In this document: one piece after another, positions 1 to 9,064 of the stretch
How positions within the stretch are numbered: the stretch's first letter is position 1
Layout of the letters: every line of letters starts with the position of its first letter
Assembly (NCBI GenBank): GCA_963728845.1
Contig: CAVSLS010000049.1
Coordinates: 7,188-71,187 of the forward strand
DNA from: Bog-473 sp963728845
GTDB taxonomy: Bacteria > Actinomycetota > Acidimicrobiia > Acidimicrobiales > RAAP-2
DNA: 64,000 nt
Direction of reading: 5' to 3'
The notes under the pieces: model-generated
The model's input: the letters and a program-made list of their open reading frames with translations, nothing else
Databases searched by the model: none
Told to the model about the DNA's origin: nothing
Program-made: the position numbers and the translations under genes

Positions 1-33
1 TTCCCCTCGCTGAGCCCGGGCCACCCTGGAACG

Positions 34-642
34 GTGTTCGAAGTGCGCTTCCACGGGCGCGGCGGCCAGGGAGCCGTCACTGCCTCCGAACTGCTTGCGC
101 TGGCCGCGTTCGCCGACGGCCGTCACGCGCAGTCCTTCCCGAGCTTCGGTTCGGAGAGGATGGGCGCACCTGTCGTCGCCTACTGCAGGTTGGACGATCG
201 GGAGATCCGAACCCGGGAGCCCGTGCTGACCCCGGACTGCCTGATCGTCATCGACCCGACACTGGTGCACCAGGTCGACCTCTTCGCGGGCCTCAGCCCG
301 GACGGATTCGTCCTGGTCAACTCGTTCCGCACGCTCGACGAGCTCGGCCTCGGATCACTTGCCGCCGACTTGCGGCCCGAGCGCATGCTGACGGTGCCGG
401 CCACCGAGGTCGCGCAGCGCCATATCGGCAAGCCCCTGCCGAACGCCGCTCTGCTCGGGGGCTTCGCCGCCCTGACTGCGGAGGTCACCATGACGTCGCT
501 GAACTCGGCCCTCCAGGCGCGGTTCAGCCGCAACCCCTCGGTGGCCGAGCGCAACATCGCCGCCGCAGCCGAGGTGTTCCAGTGGGCGCGCCAGGCCATG
601 ACGACGAACGGAAGGGCGGTGCTGAGTGCTCCGGCAGATTGA
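34..642 (+). CDS. porC: 2-oxoacid:ferredoxin oxidoreductase, gamma subunit
   Basis: Predicted gamma subunit of a pyruvate/2-oxoacid:ferredoxin oxidoreductase, a cytoplasmic enzyme that reversibly converts pyruvate plus CoA to acetyl-CoA, CO2 and reduced ferredoxin. The 202-residue protein opens with the family's glycine-rich motif FHGRGGQGAVTAS (residues 6-18) and continues with FPSFGSERMGAPV, both typical of the domain that contacts CoA and the other subunits. Length is normal. It starts with GTG at 34 and its end overlaps the alpha-subunit gene by 17 bp, so the subunits are probably translationally coupled. The first 33 bases of the window carry no recognisable gene. Pyruvate rather than another 2-oxoacid is inferred from the alpha subunit. 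Confidence 0.93.
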   Translation: MFEVRFHGRGGQGAVTASELLALAAFADGRHAQSFPSFGSERMGAPVVAYCRLDDREIRTREPVLTPDCLIVIDPTLVHQVDLFAGLSPDGFVLVNSFRTLDELGLGSLAADLRPERMLTVPATEVAQRHIGKPLPNAALLGGFAALTAEVTMTSLNSALQARFSRNPSVAERNIAAAAEVFQWARQAMTTNGRAVLSAPAD

Positions 643-1879
643 GGGCTCGCGGGCGGTGGCCGAGACCGTGGCGCTCTGCCGGCCCGAAGTGGTGTGCGCC
701 TATCCCATCTCGCCCCAGACCCACATCATCGAGGCTCTCGGAGAGCTGGTGAAGACCGGCGAGCTGTCCCCCTGCGAGTTCATCAACGTCGAGTCGGAGT
801 TCGCGGCGATGTCGGTGGCGATCGGCGCCTCTGCGGCCGGGGCACGTGCCTTCACCGCCACGGCCAGCCAGGGCCTCCTGTTCATGATGGAGGCCGTCTA
901 CAACGCCAGTGGGCTTGGGCTGCCCATCGTCATGACGCTGGCCAACCGCGCCGTCGGGGCTCCCATCAACATCTGGAACGACCACAGCGATGCCATGGCG
1001 GCGCGCGACGCCGGCTGGGTCCAGCTCTTCGCCGAGACGGTCCAGGAGGCCGCCGACCTGCACATCCAGGCCTTCCGCCTGGCCGAGGAGGTGTCCGTCC
1101 CGGTCATGGTCTGCATGGACGGGTTCATCCTGACCCACGCCACCGAGCGGGTGGACCTGCCCACCCAGAAACAAGTGGACGCGTTCTTGCCCGCCTACGA
1201 GCCGCGTCAGGTGCTCGACCCCGACGAGCCCTACTCCATCGGCGCCATGGTCGGACCCGAGGCGTTCCAGGAGGTGCGCTACCTGGCACACGCCCGGCAG
1301 CTCACGGCGCTCGGCTGCATCGGGGAGCTGGGCGCGGAGTTCGCGGAGGCCTTCGGGCGTGACTCGGGTGGCCTCGTGCACCCGTACCGGAGTGCCGATG
1401 CCGACGTGGTGGTCGTGGCCATGGGCTCGGTGCTGGGGACGATCAAGGACGTGGTGGACACCCAGCGGGCCGCCGGGGCGCGGATCGGCGCTCTCGGCAT
1501 CACCTCGTTCCGGCCCTTCCCCATCGACGCCGTCCGGAGCGCGCTGCAGAACGCGAGGCAGGTCGTCGTCGTCGAGAAGGCCATCAGCGTGGGCTTTGGC
1601 GGCGTCCTCTCGACCGACGTGGCCATGACGCTCACCGGGTTACCCGTATCGGTCGCCACGGTGGTGGCCGGCCTGGGTGGCCGTTCGATCACCAAGGACT
1701 CACTCGGAGGCCTCTTCGAGGCTGCGCTGCGAGCCGAGCTGGGGCGGCTCACCTTCCTCGATCTCAACATGGGCCTGGTCGAACGCGAGCTGGAACGCAT
1801 GGCCCTGCATCGCCGCTCCGGGCCCACGGCCGAGAACATGCTGCGCGACCTGGGCGTCGTCGGATCGAGGATCGGCTGA
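626..1879 (+). CDS. porA: 2-oxoacid:ferredoxin oxidoreductase, alpha subunit
   Basis: Predicted alpha subunit (417 residues) carrying the pyrimidine-binding half of the thiamine diphosphate site. YPISPQTHIIE near residue 30 and the segment ESEFAAMSVAIGASAAGARA are family hallmarks. NRAVGAPINIWNDHSDAMA (about residues 110-130) is characteristic of pyruvate-specific enzymes rather than 2-oxoglutarate or indolepyruvate types. GTG at 626 lies inside the end of porC and follows a purine-rich GGAAGGGCGG. It ends 2 bp before porB. The reading frame is intact. Direction in vivo (oxidative, or pyruvate synthase) cannot be read from sequence; the nearby PEP synthase gene is compatible with the synthetic direction. 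Confidence 0.93.
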   Translation: MLRQIEGSRAVAETVALCRPEVVCAYPISPQTHIIEALGELVKTGELSPCEFINVESEFAAMSVAIGASAAGARAFTATASQGLLFMMEAVYNASGLGLPIVMTLANRAVGAPINIWNDHSDAMAARDAGWVQLFAETVQEAADLHIQAFRLAEEVSVPVMVCMDGFILTHATERVDLPTQKQVDAFLPAYEPRQVLDPDEPYSIGAMVGPEAFQEVRYLAHARQLTALGCIGELGAEFAEAFGRDSGGLVHPYRSADADVVVVAMGSVLGTIKDVVDTQRAAGARIGALGITSFRPFPIDAVRSALQNARQVVVVEKAISVGFGGVLSTDVAMTLTGLPVSVATVVAGLGGRSITKDSLGGLFEAALRAELGRLTFLDLNMGLVERELERMALHRRSGPTAENMLRDLGVVGSRIG

Positions 1880-1881
1880 CA

Positions 1882-2889
1882 ATGGCGGTCCGCTTCTACC
1901 AAGTCGGCAGCTTCGCAGTCGGCAACAGGCTGGTGAACCGCTCGGATCGCACCGTCCAGTCCGATGCCGACCGGTCGAACTCCTTGACCTCGGGCCACCG
2001 GGCCTGCCAGGGCTGCGGCGAGGCGCTCGGCGCGCGCTACGCCCTCGACGCGGCGATGCGCGCCACCGACGGGCAGATGGTGGCCGTGAACGCCACGGGC
2101 TGCCTCGAGGTCTTCTCGACGCCGTACCCGGAGACATCGTGGCAGATCGCCTGGTTCCATTCGCTCTTCGGGAACGCGCCCGCAGTGGCGACCGGGGTCG
2201 CCGCGGCGCTGCGGGTCAAGGGTCGGGCCTCGACCCGGGTGATCGGACAGGCCGGCGACGGCGGCACGGTCGACATCGGCTTCGGATGCCTGTCGGGAAT
2301 GTTCGAACGCAACGACGACGTGCTGTTCATCTGCTACGACAACGAGGCCTACATGAACACCGGCGTGCAGCGGTCTGGCGCAACCCCGCCGGCGGCTCGC
2401 ACCGCGACCACCGAGGCCGTCGGCCCCCATCCCGGGAACGTCTTCGGCCAGGGCAAGAACCTTCCCGAGTTGGCGATGGCCCACCGGATCCCTTACGTGG
2501 CCACCGCCACCGTGGCCGACCTGCACGACCTGGAGGACAAGGTCACGCGGGCAATGGAGCTTCACGGCGCGCGCTACATCCACATCTTGGTCACGTGCCC
2601 ACTGGGCTGGGGATCGGCACCGAGCGACACGGTCAAGGTCGCCCGCCTGGCAACCCAGACCGGACTCTTCCCCGTGTTCGAGGCGGAGGACGGCGAGGTC
2701 GTGCGGGTCTCGACCATCCGCCGGCTGGCCCCTGTCGAGGAGTACCTGCGGCTGCAGACCCGCTATGCCCATCTCTTCGATGCAGACGGCAACCCGGCCC
2801 GGCCGGACGTGATCGCGGCGCTGCAGGCCGGGGCCGACCGCAACATCGCACGCTACGGATTGCTCGAGCAGGAGCAGGTCGCGCCGTGA
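1882..2889 (+). CDS. porB: 2-oxoacid:ferredoxin oxidoreductase, beta subunit (TPP-binding)
   Basis: Predicted beta subunit (335 residues) with the diphosphate half of the thiamine site and an iron-sulfur ligand set. HRACQGCGEALGARYAL near residue 40 supplies the CxxC cysteines. GQAGDGGTVDIGFG with YDNEAYMNTG (about residues 120-160) is the GDG...N thiamine diphosphate/Mg motif. Residues 150-180 include GVQRSGATPP, common in pyruvate types. The frame is intact and starts with ATG 2 bp after porA. Its stop overlaps the GTG start of the next gene (GTGA), so porC, porA, porB and the following flavoprotein form one transcription unit. No separate delta (ferredoxin) subunit is seen; the next gene may provide that function. 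Confidence 0.93.
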   Translation: MAVRFYQVGSFAVGNRLVNRSDRTVQSDADRSNSLTSGHRACQGCGEALGARYALDAAMRATDGQMVAVNATGCLEVFSTPYPETSWQIAWFHSLFGNAPAVATGVAAALRVKGRASTRVIGQAGDGGTVDIGFGCLSGMFERNDDVLFICYDNEAYMNTGVQRSGATPPAARTATTEAVGPHPGNVFGQGKNLPELAMAHRIPYVATATVADLHDLEDKVTRAMELHGARYIHILVTCPLGWGSAPSDTVKVARLATQTGLFPVFEAEDGEVVRVSTIRRLAPVEEYLRLQTRYAHLFDADGNPARPDVIAALQAGADRNIARYGLLEQEQVAP

Positions 2890-4515
2890 CGGAGAAGCCC
2901 TTCGCGATCACCCTCGAGGTCGGGTCCAGCCTGGCCAACAAGACCGGGTCGTGGCGGGTGGAGCGCCCGGTGTACGTGGACCGGCTCCCCCCGTGCAGCA
3001 ACGCGTGCCCCGCCGGCGAGAACATCCAGCAGTGGCTGTACCTGGCCGAAGACGGCTCCTACGAGGCGGCCTGGCGGCAGATCATGCGCGACAACCCGCT
3101 CCCGGCCGTGATGGGGCGAGCGTGCTTCCATCCATGCCAGACGGCATGCAACCGGGCCACGGTGGACGAGACGGTGGGGATCAACGCCATTGAGCGCTTC
3201 CTCGGAGACCGGGCGCTGGCCGAGGGCTGGGCACCGGACCCGCCGGGGCAGGCCACGGGCCGGCGGGTGCTGGTCGTTGGCTCGGGCCCGGGTGGCCTGT
3301 CCGCCGCCTATCACCTGCGACTCCTCGGCCACGAGGTCGAGATCCACGAGGCGTCGCCCCTGCCTGGCGGCATGATGCGCTACGGGATCCCGGCGTACCG
3401 GCTGCCGAGGGACGCCGTGGAGGGCGAGATCGAGCGCATTCAGTCGATGGGCGTCAAGATCGTCTGCGGGCAGACGGTCGACGACCTCGACGCGGCCATG
3501 CGGGACGGGGCCTTCGACGCCGCGTTCCTCGCCGTCGGGGCCCAGCGGGGCAAGCACGCCGACATCCCCGCCGGTGACTCCGCTCGCATGCTCGACGCCG
3601 TCACGCTGTTGCACGAGACCGAGGACCACGAGGCCCCCGCCCTCGGGCGCCGGGTGGTCGTCTACGGCGGCGGCGACACCGCCATGGACGCCGCCCGCAC
3701 GGCCCGACGCCTCGGCGCCGAGGACGCCGTCGTCGTCTACCGGCGCACCCGCCAGCGCATGCCGGCCAACACCGGAGGAGGTCGAGGACGCCGTCGCCGA
3801 AGGCGTGCAGCTCAAGTGGCTGTCGACCATCGTCGGCACGGACGGCGAGGTGCTGAAGATCGAGCGGATGGAGCTCGACGCCGACGGCTTCCCGCAGCCG
3901 ACCGGCGAATTCGAGGAGCTGCAGGCCGACTCCGTCATCCTGGCGCTCGGGCAGGACGCGGATCTCTCGCTCCTGGGCGGGTTCCCGGAGATTCAGGTGG
4001 GAGACGGGGTCGTCCCGGTCGGCCCGGACATGATGACCGCCCGGCCCGGCGTCTTCGCCGGGGGCGACATGGTCGCCGGGTCCCGCACCTTGACCGACGC
4101 CATCGGGCACGGCAAGCGCGCGGCAAGGGCCATGGATGCCTGGCTGGCGGGCCGCAGCCTCGAGCGTCCGGCCCGTCACGCCCTGGCGACGCTCGACCAC
4201 CTCAACACCTGGTACTACGCCGATGCGCCCCATGCCGTCCGCCCCCATCTCGACGCCGCCCGGCGGACCTCCACCTTCGACGAGGTCGTCGGCGGGCTCG
4301 ACGAGGCAACGGCGCTGTTCGAAGCACGCCGGTGCATGTCGTGCGGCAATTGCTTCCAGTGCGACAACTGCTTCGGCGTCTGCCCGGACAATGCGGTCAT
4401 GAAGGTGGACGAGGCGCACGGCTACCGCTTCGACTACGACTTCTGCAAGGGGTGCGGACTCTGCGTGCAGGAATGCCCCTGCGGCGCGATCGAGATGGTG
4501 CCCGAGGAGATCTGA
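2886..4515 (+). CDS. GltD-like FAD/NAD(P) oxidoreductase fused to a C-terminal double [4Fe-4S] ferredoxin domain (frameshifted)
   Basis: Predicted electron-transfer flavoprotein of about 543 residues. Order: N-terminal cysteine cluster (CSNACPAGENIQ and CFHPCQTACNRA), as in the small subunit of glutamate synthase; FAD site VVGSGPGGLSAAYHL; NAD(P) site VVVYGGGDTAMDAARTARR; then at the C-terminus two ferredoxin motifs, CMSCGNCFQCDNCFGVCP and CKGCGLCVQECPCGAIE. It starts with GTG in a GTGA overlap with porB, so it probably passes electrons between the Por complex and NAD(P)H and replaces the delta subunit. Sequence continuity breaks once near 3772 (RMPA, then PEEVEDA in another frame), one extra base relative to the family. 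The domain reading is strong; the physiological partner is inferred. Confidence 0.85.
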
Positions 4516-4745
4516 GGGGCCGGTCGAGGTTCGTCACCAGGGAACTCGCGACCGGGGCCGGGCTTGGCACGGGACGACCCGGCCGGACGGGTCGCAGGCG
4601 GCCGGCCCACGCGCCGATCCCCTTCGGAACCTTCAGGCGCCTCCGGCCGCTCGATGGTTCCAGGGCCTGGCCCAAGGGTATTTCCCGGAACTATAAACAG
4701 AACAGTTGAGAGTTTTCCGACTACACCTGTAGGCGCACACCTGCA

Positions 4746-4797
4746 GCCGCGGGCTCTACGCCCTTCGGCCGCGGGGTTCTACGCCTGCGGCCGCGGG
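4746..4797. repeat. 22-bp imperfect tandem repeat in the convergent spacer
   Basis: The octamer GCCGCGGG occurs at 4746, 4768 and 4790, each followed by a related CTACGCC segment, giving a 22-bp period of about 2.4 copies. It lies in the convergent region between the flavoprotein gene (ends 4515) and ppsA (ends 4779), and runs into the last ppsA codons, so the PEP synthase C-terminus is partly repeat-encoded. The rest of 4516-4745 holds no gene; around 4676-4720 there is a noticeably A/T-rich patch. No classical terminator hairpin with a T run was seen. Confidence 0.6.
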
Positions 4798-7139
4798 ATG
4801 ACGAGGGGCGGGCGCACGACCAGCCGTTGGCCGAAGGAGTGGCGGGGAGGCACCCCGGCCGACATCACCGGGCGGTCGGGCACGGCGGCCTCGAGCAGCA
4901 TCCGCCACTCGGCGGCCGCCACCGTCTTGCGCACGGCCCCGACGGCGTCGGGGTTGACCGAGATCGACGTGATGCCGTGCCGGACGAGGTGCTCGGCAAA
5001 GGCCGGCCGGTTCGACGGCGCCTGTCCGCACAGCGACGACGTGATGCCCGAGGCCTGGCAACCCCCGATGATCCGCCCGATGGCATCGAGCACCGCGGGG
5101 TCGGCCTCGTCGAAGACGTCGGCACAGATCTGCGAGTCGCGGTCGACCCCGAGCATCAGTTGGGTGAGGTCGTTGCTCCCGATCGACACGCCCTGTACGC
5201 CCATGGTGGCGTAGGTCGGAATCCAGTAGGCCACCGATGGCACCTCTGCCATCACCCACACGGGGAGGGCACCGGCGACGGGGCTGGTGTCGACCACTCC
5301 GAGGCACGCCTCGAGCTCCCAGGCCGTGCGAACGAACGGGATCATCAGCACGATGTTCGGGGTCTCCTCGAGCACGCGGGCCAGCACCTCCAGCTCGAGT
5401 TGGAAGAGGTCGGGCTCTCGCACGTAGCGGTAGCAGCCGCGGTAGCCGATCATCGGGTTCTCCTCGTGCGGCTCGAACTGGTCCCCGCCCTCGAGGTTGG
5501 AGAACTCGTTGGAGCGAAAGTCGATGCTCCGGTACACCACCGGCCGGGGCTCGAACGCCCTGGTGATGCGCAGCAGTGACTTGGCCATGCTGTCGATGAA
5601 CGTCTTCTCCTCGCCCCGCTCCAGGAGCTTGCGCGGGTGCACGCCCGTGAGGGCGTCCGTCACCATGAACTCGGCGCGCAGCAGCCCGACGCCATCGACG
5701 GGCAGGTCGGCCACCTCCTCCGCGTGCTCGGCGAAGGCCAGATTGGCGTAGATCCTCGTCGCCAGCGCTCCCGGGCCGCCCAGCCCGCCCACCTGCGGTG
5801 CGGCCGGCACGGCCGCAGCACCGGCGGTGGCCGCTGCGCCTTCGGTCACCGTGCCCTGGGCCCCGTCGACGGTCACCAGCTCCCCGTCGCGCAGCACCGT
5901 CGTGGCGTTGCGGGCGCCGACGACCGCAGGCACCCCGAGCTCGCGCGAGACGATGGCCGCGTGGCACGTCATGCCGCCACCGTCGGTGACGATGGCCGCG
6001 GCCCGGCGCATGGTGGGCACCCAGTCGGGGCTCGTCATCGGCGCCACGAGGACCTCACCGGCCTGGAGCCGCTCTCCCTGGTCAGGCGACTGCAATACCC
6101 GCACCACCCCCGAGGCCCGGCCGGCGGAGGCCGCGAGGCCCTGGACGAGCAGCGTGCCCAGTTCGGCCGCCGGTGCGGCGGCGGTGGTGCCGACGGCCGT
6201 GACCGGCCGCGACTGCACGAGGTAGGTCTTCCCGCCCGCCATGGCCCACTCGGTGTCCTGGGGTGCGCCGTAGTGCGCCTCGACAGCCAGGCCGATCCGA
6301 GCGAGTTCCAGGATCTCGTCGTCGGAGAGGACCCGGCGGCCGCCCTCGCTCGCGTCCAGCTCCACCCGCTCGTCCTGTCCGTCGGACCCGCGCACGATCT
6401 CGAAGAACTGGGTCCCGACCCGGACGTGCAACAACCGCGGTCCGTCCTTCGACACGACATAGGTGTCCGGCTCGACCTGGCCGCTCACGACAACCTCACC
6501 CTGCCCAAGGGCGGCCTCGATCACGATGTGATCCGTCTCACCGGTGGACGGGTCGACGGTGAACATGACGCCCGAGCGCACCGACGGAACCATCTCCTGC
6601 ACCACCACGGCAATGGCGGGCTCCGCGGTCAGGTCCTTGTCGCCGCGGTAGAAGATAGACCGCGCTCCCCACAGTGAGGCCCAGCAGTCGACGAGACGCG
6701 TCAACAGCTGATCAACTCCCGCGACATTGGTGAAGGTCTCGTTCATGCCGGCGAAGGAGGTGCCCTCGGCATCCTCCCCGATGCCCGACGACCGAACGGC
6801 AACCCAGATGTCGTCACCGAGGCGCCGGTACGCGGCTGCAATCTCCGACGCCAGCTCCTCGGGGACGGGGACCGAGTCCACCAGGTCGCGCGCCTCGCCG
6901 GCGAGCCGGTCGAGCTCCTCCTGCGTCGCGTCGCGCGCCTCTCGCAGGATGTTCACCAGCCGATCACGAACGCCGGCCCGTCCGATGGCGTCGAGGTACG
7001 CCTCGCCGGTGATGACGAACCCGGGAGGGACCGGCAGACCTCCCGCCGTCAATTCGCCGAGATTGGCGCCCTTGCCGCCGACCGAGTCGGTGTCCCTCAG
7101 CCCGATCTCCTCGAACCACAGAATTTGCTTTGCCTGCAC
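4779..7139 (-). CDS. ppsA: Phosphoenolpyruvate synthase
   Basis: Converts pyruvate plus ATP to PEP, AMP and phosphate, the entry step of gluconeogenesis from pyruvate. The intact 786-residue protein has the full three-domain order: ATP-grasp nucleotide-binding domain (about 20-330, with VGGKGANLGEL and AVRSSGIGEDAEGTSFAG), swivelling phosphohistidine domain with GGGMTCHAAIVSRELG (histidine about 393), and PEP/pyruvate barrel (about 480-760) with catalytic cysteine in SSLCGQAPS (about 704). Length matches the family (about 790). ATG at 7139 lies 126 bp from the divergent CoA-transferase start, so that gap probably holds both promoters. Convergent with the Por operon: pyruvate made by Por could be passed straight to PEP. 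Confidence 0.96.
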   Translation of the reverse strand: MQAKQILWFEEIGLRDTDSVGGKGANLGELTAGGLPVPPGFVITGEAYLDAIGRAGVRDRLVNILREARDATQEELDRLAGEARDLVDSVPVPEELASEIAAAYRRLGDDIWVAVRSSGIGEDAEGTSFAGMNETFTNVAGVDQLLTRLVDCWASLWGARSIFYRGDKDLTAEPAIAVVVQEMVPSVRSGVMFTVDPSTGETDHIVIEAALGQGEVVVSGQVEPDTYVVSKDGPRLLHVRVGTQFFEIVRGSDGQDERVELDASEGGRRVLSDDEILELARIGLAVEAHYGAPQDTEWAMAGGKTYLVQSRPVTAVGTTAAAPAAELGTLLVQGLAASAGRASGVVRVLQSPDQGERLQAGEVLVAPMTSPDWVPTMRRAAAIVTDGGGMTCHAAIVSRELGVPAVVGARNATTVLRDGELVTVDGAQGTVTEGAAATAGAAAVPAAPQVGGLGGPGALATRIYANLAFAEHAEEVADLPVDGVGLLRAEFMVTDALTGVHPRKLLERGEEKTFIDSMAKSLLRITRAFEPRPVVYRSIDFRSNEFSNLEGGDQFEPHEENPMIGYRGCYRYVREPDLFQLELEVLARVLEETPNIVLMIPFVRTAWELEACLGVVDTSPVAGALPVWVMAEVPSVAYWIPTYATMGVQGVSIGSNDLTQLMLGVDRDSQICADVFDEADPAVLDAIGRIIGGCQASGITSSLCGQAPSNRPAFAEHLVRHGITSISVNPDAVGAVRKTVAAAEWRMLLEAAVPDRPVMSAGVPPRHSFGQRLVVRPPLVIPRPQA

Positions 7140-7264
7140 GTCTCGTACCTCCGCGACTGCGCTCGCGCGCCTGCTCGTCCCATCGATCGTCCCTGATCAC
7201 GGGATCCACCGATAGGGTCCAATGTCCCTGTTTAGGGCCAGTCGGCTCTGTGACACTGGGGGCC

Positions 7265-8506
7265 ATGCGCACGCTCACATTCGATGAAGTCGTCGCGCGG
7301 ATTGGCACGCTTGCCGACCGCGAGCCACGGATCGTGCTGTCCGGCAATGCGGCGACGCCCCTCACCCTCGTCAAGGCGCTGACGCAAGCCCTCGAGGGTT
7401 GCCGGGTGTTCCAGTTGAACGCCCAGTACCCGTTCGCCGAGCATCCGACCATCATCTGCGAGACGCCGTTCGTGGGGCCCGGGATGCGCCGAGACCCCCA
7501 GCTCGACTACCTGCCGATGCGCCTCTCGCTCGTGCCCCGACTCTTCGACACGGTGCGGCAACCGGACGCCGTGCTGCTCCACACATCGATGCCGCGGGAC
7601 GGCAACGTCTCACTCGGCATCGAGGTCAATGTGCTCCCGGCCGCCATGGAGCAGGCAAGAGCGCGCGGAGGCTTCGTCCTGGCACAGATGAACCCGCACA
7701 TGCCCTACACGTTCGGCGCGGGCGAGATCCCACTCGAGTCGATCGACGGTGTGATCGAAGTCGACGAACCGCTGTCCTGTCCAGTTTCGACCGGGTCCGA
7801 GGAGGCGGCGGCGGCCATCGGTGAGCGCGTTGCCGCCTTCGCCGCCGACGGCACGACCCTGCAGCTCGGCATCGGGCTCATCCCCACGGTGGCAGCCCGG
7901 CTGATGTCCGGTCGCCGGGGGCTACGTGTGTGGTCGGAGATGATCAGCGACGGCGTCATGGACCTCCATCGCGCAGGGGCGCTCGATCCCGATGCGCCCG
8001 TGTTCACGTCCTTCCTGATCGGTTCCCCGGAGCTCTACGCCTGGGCCGATGGGAACAAACAGCTCCAAATGGTGCGGACCGAGACCGTCAACGATCCGGC
8101 ACGCATCGCCGCCCACCCATGCATGCTGTCGGTCAACGCGGCCATGCAGGTGGACCTGTTCGCCCAGGCCAACGCAAGCTTCGTGGACGAAAGCATCCAC
8201 TCGGGGTTCGGTGGGCAACCCGACTTCGTGTCGGGTGCACTGCACTCTCAGGGTGGTCACGCCGTCGTGGCCCTCCACGCCTGGCACGACAAGACCGACT
8301 CATCGACGGTGGTACCGGTCCTGCGCAACCCGGTGACATCCTTCCAGCACTCGGCCATCGTGAGCGAGCACGGATGCGCAGAGCTGTTCGGTCGTTCGCA
8401 ACACGCACAGGCCCAGATGATCATTGAGCAGGTGGCCGATCCGCGGGCACGCGCCGACCTCAGCGACGTTGCAGCCGGCCTCGGACTGCGGCGCGACTTC
8501 GACTGA
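7265..8506 (+). CDS. Acetyl-CoA hydrolase / 4-hydroxybutyrate CoA-transferase family protein
   Basis: Predicted cytoplasmic CoA-transferase or acyl-CoA hydrolase of the acetyl-CoA hydrolase/transferase family, 413 residues, intact. Supporting segments are QLGIGLIPTVAARLM, the VWSEMISDGVMDL segment that carries the family glutamate forming the glutamyl-CoA intermediate, and SGFGGQPDFVSGALHSQGG, the CoA-binding glycine-rich motif near residue 320. The start is the ATG at 7265; the frame is open further upstream but that stretch is arginine-rich and overlaps the promoter region shared with ppsA. The gene ends directly against the stop of the convergent gene at 8507. The true acyl acceptor is unknown; a link with the neighbouring acetyl-CoA-producing Por operon is inference. 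Confidence 0.88.
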   Translation: MRTLTFDEVVARIGTLADREPRIVLSGNAATPLTLVKALTQALEGCRVFQLNAQYPFAEHPTIICETPFVGPGMRRDPQLDYLPMRLSLVPRLFDTVRQPDAVLLHTSMPRDGNVSLGIEVNVLPAAMEQARARGGFVLAQMNPHMPYTFGAGEIPLESIDGVIEVDEPLSCPVSTGSEEAAAAIGERVAAFAADGTTLQLGIGLIPTVAARLMSGRRGLRVWSEMISDGVMDLHRAGALDPDAPVFTSFLIGSPELYAWADGNKQLQMVRTETVNDPARIAAHPCMLSVNAAMQVDLFAQANASFVDESIHSGFGGQPDFVSGALHSQGGHAVVALHAWHDKTDSSTVVPVLRNPVTSFQHSAIVSEHGCAELFGRSQHAQAQMIIEQVADPRARADLSDVAAGLGLRRDFD

Positions 8507-8860
8507 CTACGAGCGCTCGGGTTCGTCCTCGTCGTCGGCGTCGCCGGCCACGAGCGGAGCGTTGAGGTCCCATCCCTCGCCATCCTCGTGGCGAGGGATT
8601 CGCGCCGAGCGGTCGATGCCGTCGGGGTCGTCCATGCCGCCCTCCAGGGTGACGATGAGCTCGGGATCGTCGAGCTGCGACCCCAGCTCCTCGAGCTCGA
8701 GCTCGTCGGCCACCAAACTGGGGTTGAGAGACGGGTCGAGCTCGAGGTCCTCGAGGAACGAGCCGCTCAGGCGCTCGCCCTCGTCCTCGGCGACGTCACC
8801 CTGGCGGAAGGTCTCCGTGCCCAAGTTGTCGTCCGGTGACCACTCGTCGCCGCTCTGCAT
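8507..8860 (-). CDS. Small, highly acidic protein of unknown function
   Basis: A 117-residue protein not recognised as any family. It is strikingly acidic: Asp and Glu dominate, in runs such as LEDLELDPSLN, ADELELEELGSQLDDPE and the tail GDADDEDEPERS. There is no signal peptide, membrane segment or cysteine pattern. The start ATG at 8860 was chosen because the upstream extension of this open frame is shadow sequence over the plus-strand genes. It is convergent with, and directly abuts, the CoA-transferase gene. Amino-acid composition suggests a soluble, partly disordered protein. Coding status is supported by the sharp compositional match between this frame and a protein, but homologues would be needed to settle it. 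Confidence 0.55.
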   Translation of the reverse strand: MQSGDEWSPDDNLGTETFRQGDVAEDEGERLSGSFLEDLELDPSLNPSLVADELELEELGSQLDDPELIVTLEGGMDDPDGIDRSARIPRHEDGEGWDLNAPLVAGDADDEDEPERS

Positions 8861-9064
8861 CTCCCAGTCTCCTTGTCTCGCCCGCACCGACTTGCTCGCG
8901 CCCAGTCTGCCTCCCGGCTGGAGCCGGCCGGTAGGGCCGAACGGCCGCGCCGTCCCAAATGGGGTCCAACGGCACTTCCGGCTGGGCCGGCGATGGTGCA
9001 CGCTCTGGTCGGCGCGAAGATGGGCCGGCGGGCCCTTGCACGGACCGAGACGAGAGGAGCCCTT

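Noticed and set aside
1279..2772. Long minus-strand open frame over porA/porB
   Set aside because: In 70% GC DNA the antisense of a real gene stays open; the translation is rich in Arg, His and Gly with no family motif, while the plus strand has clear Por motifs.
3760..3790. Programmed ribosomal frameshift in the GltD-like fusion gene
   Set aside because: No slippery heptamer or following pseudoknot is evident, and many other genes in the window have similar shifts, so sequence error is the simpler explanation.
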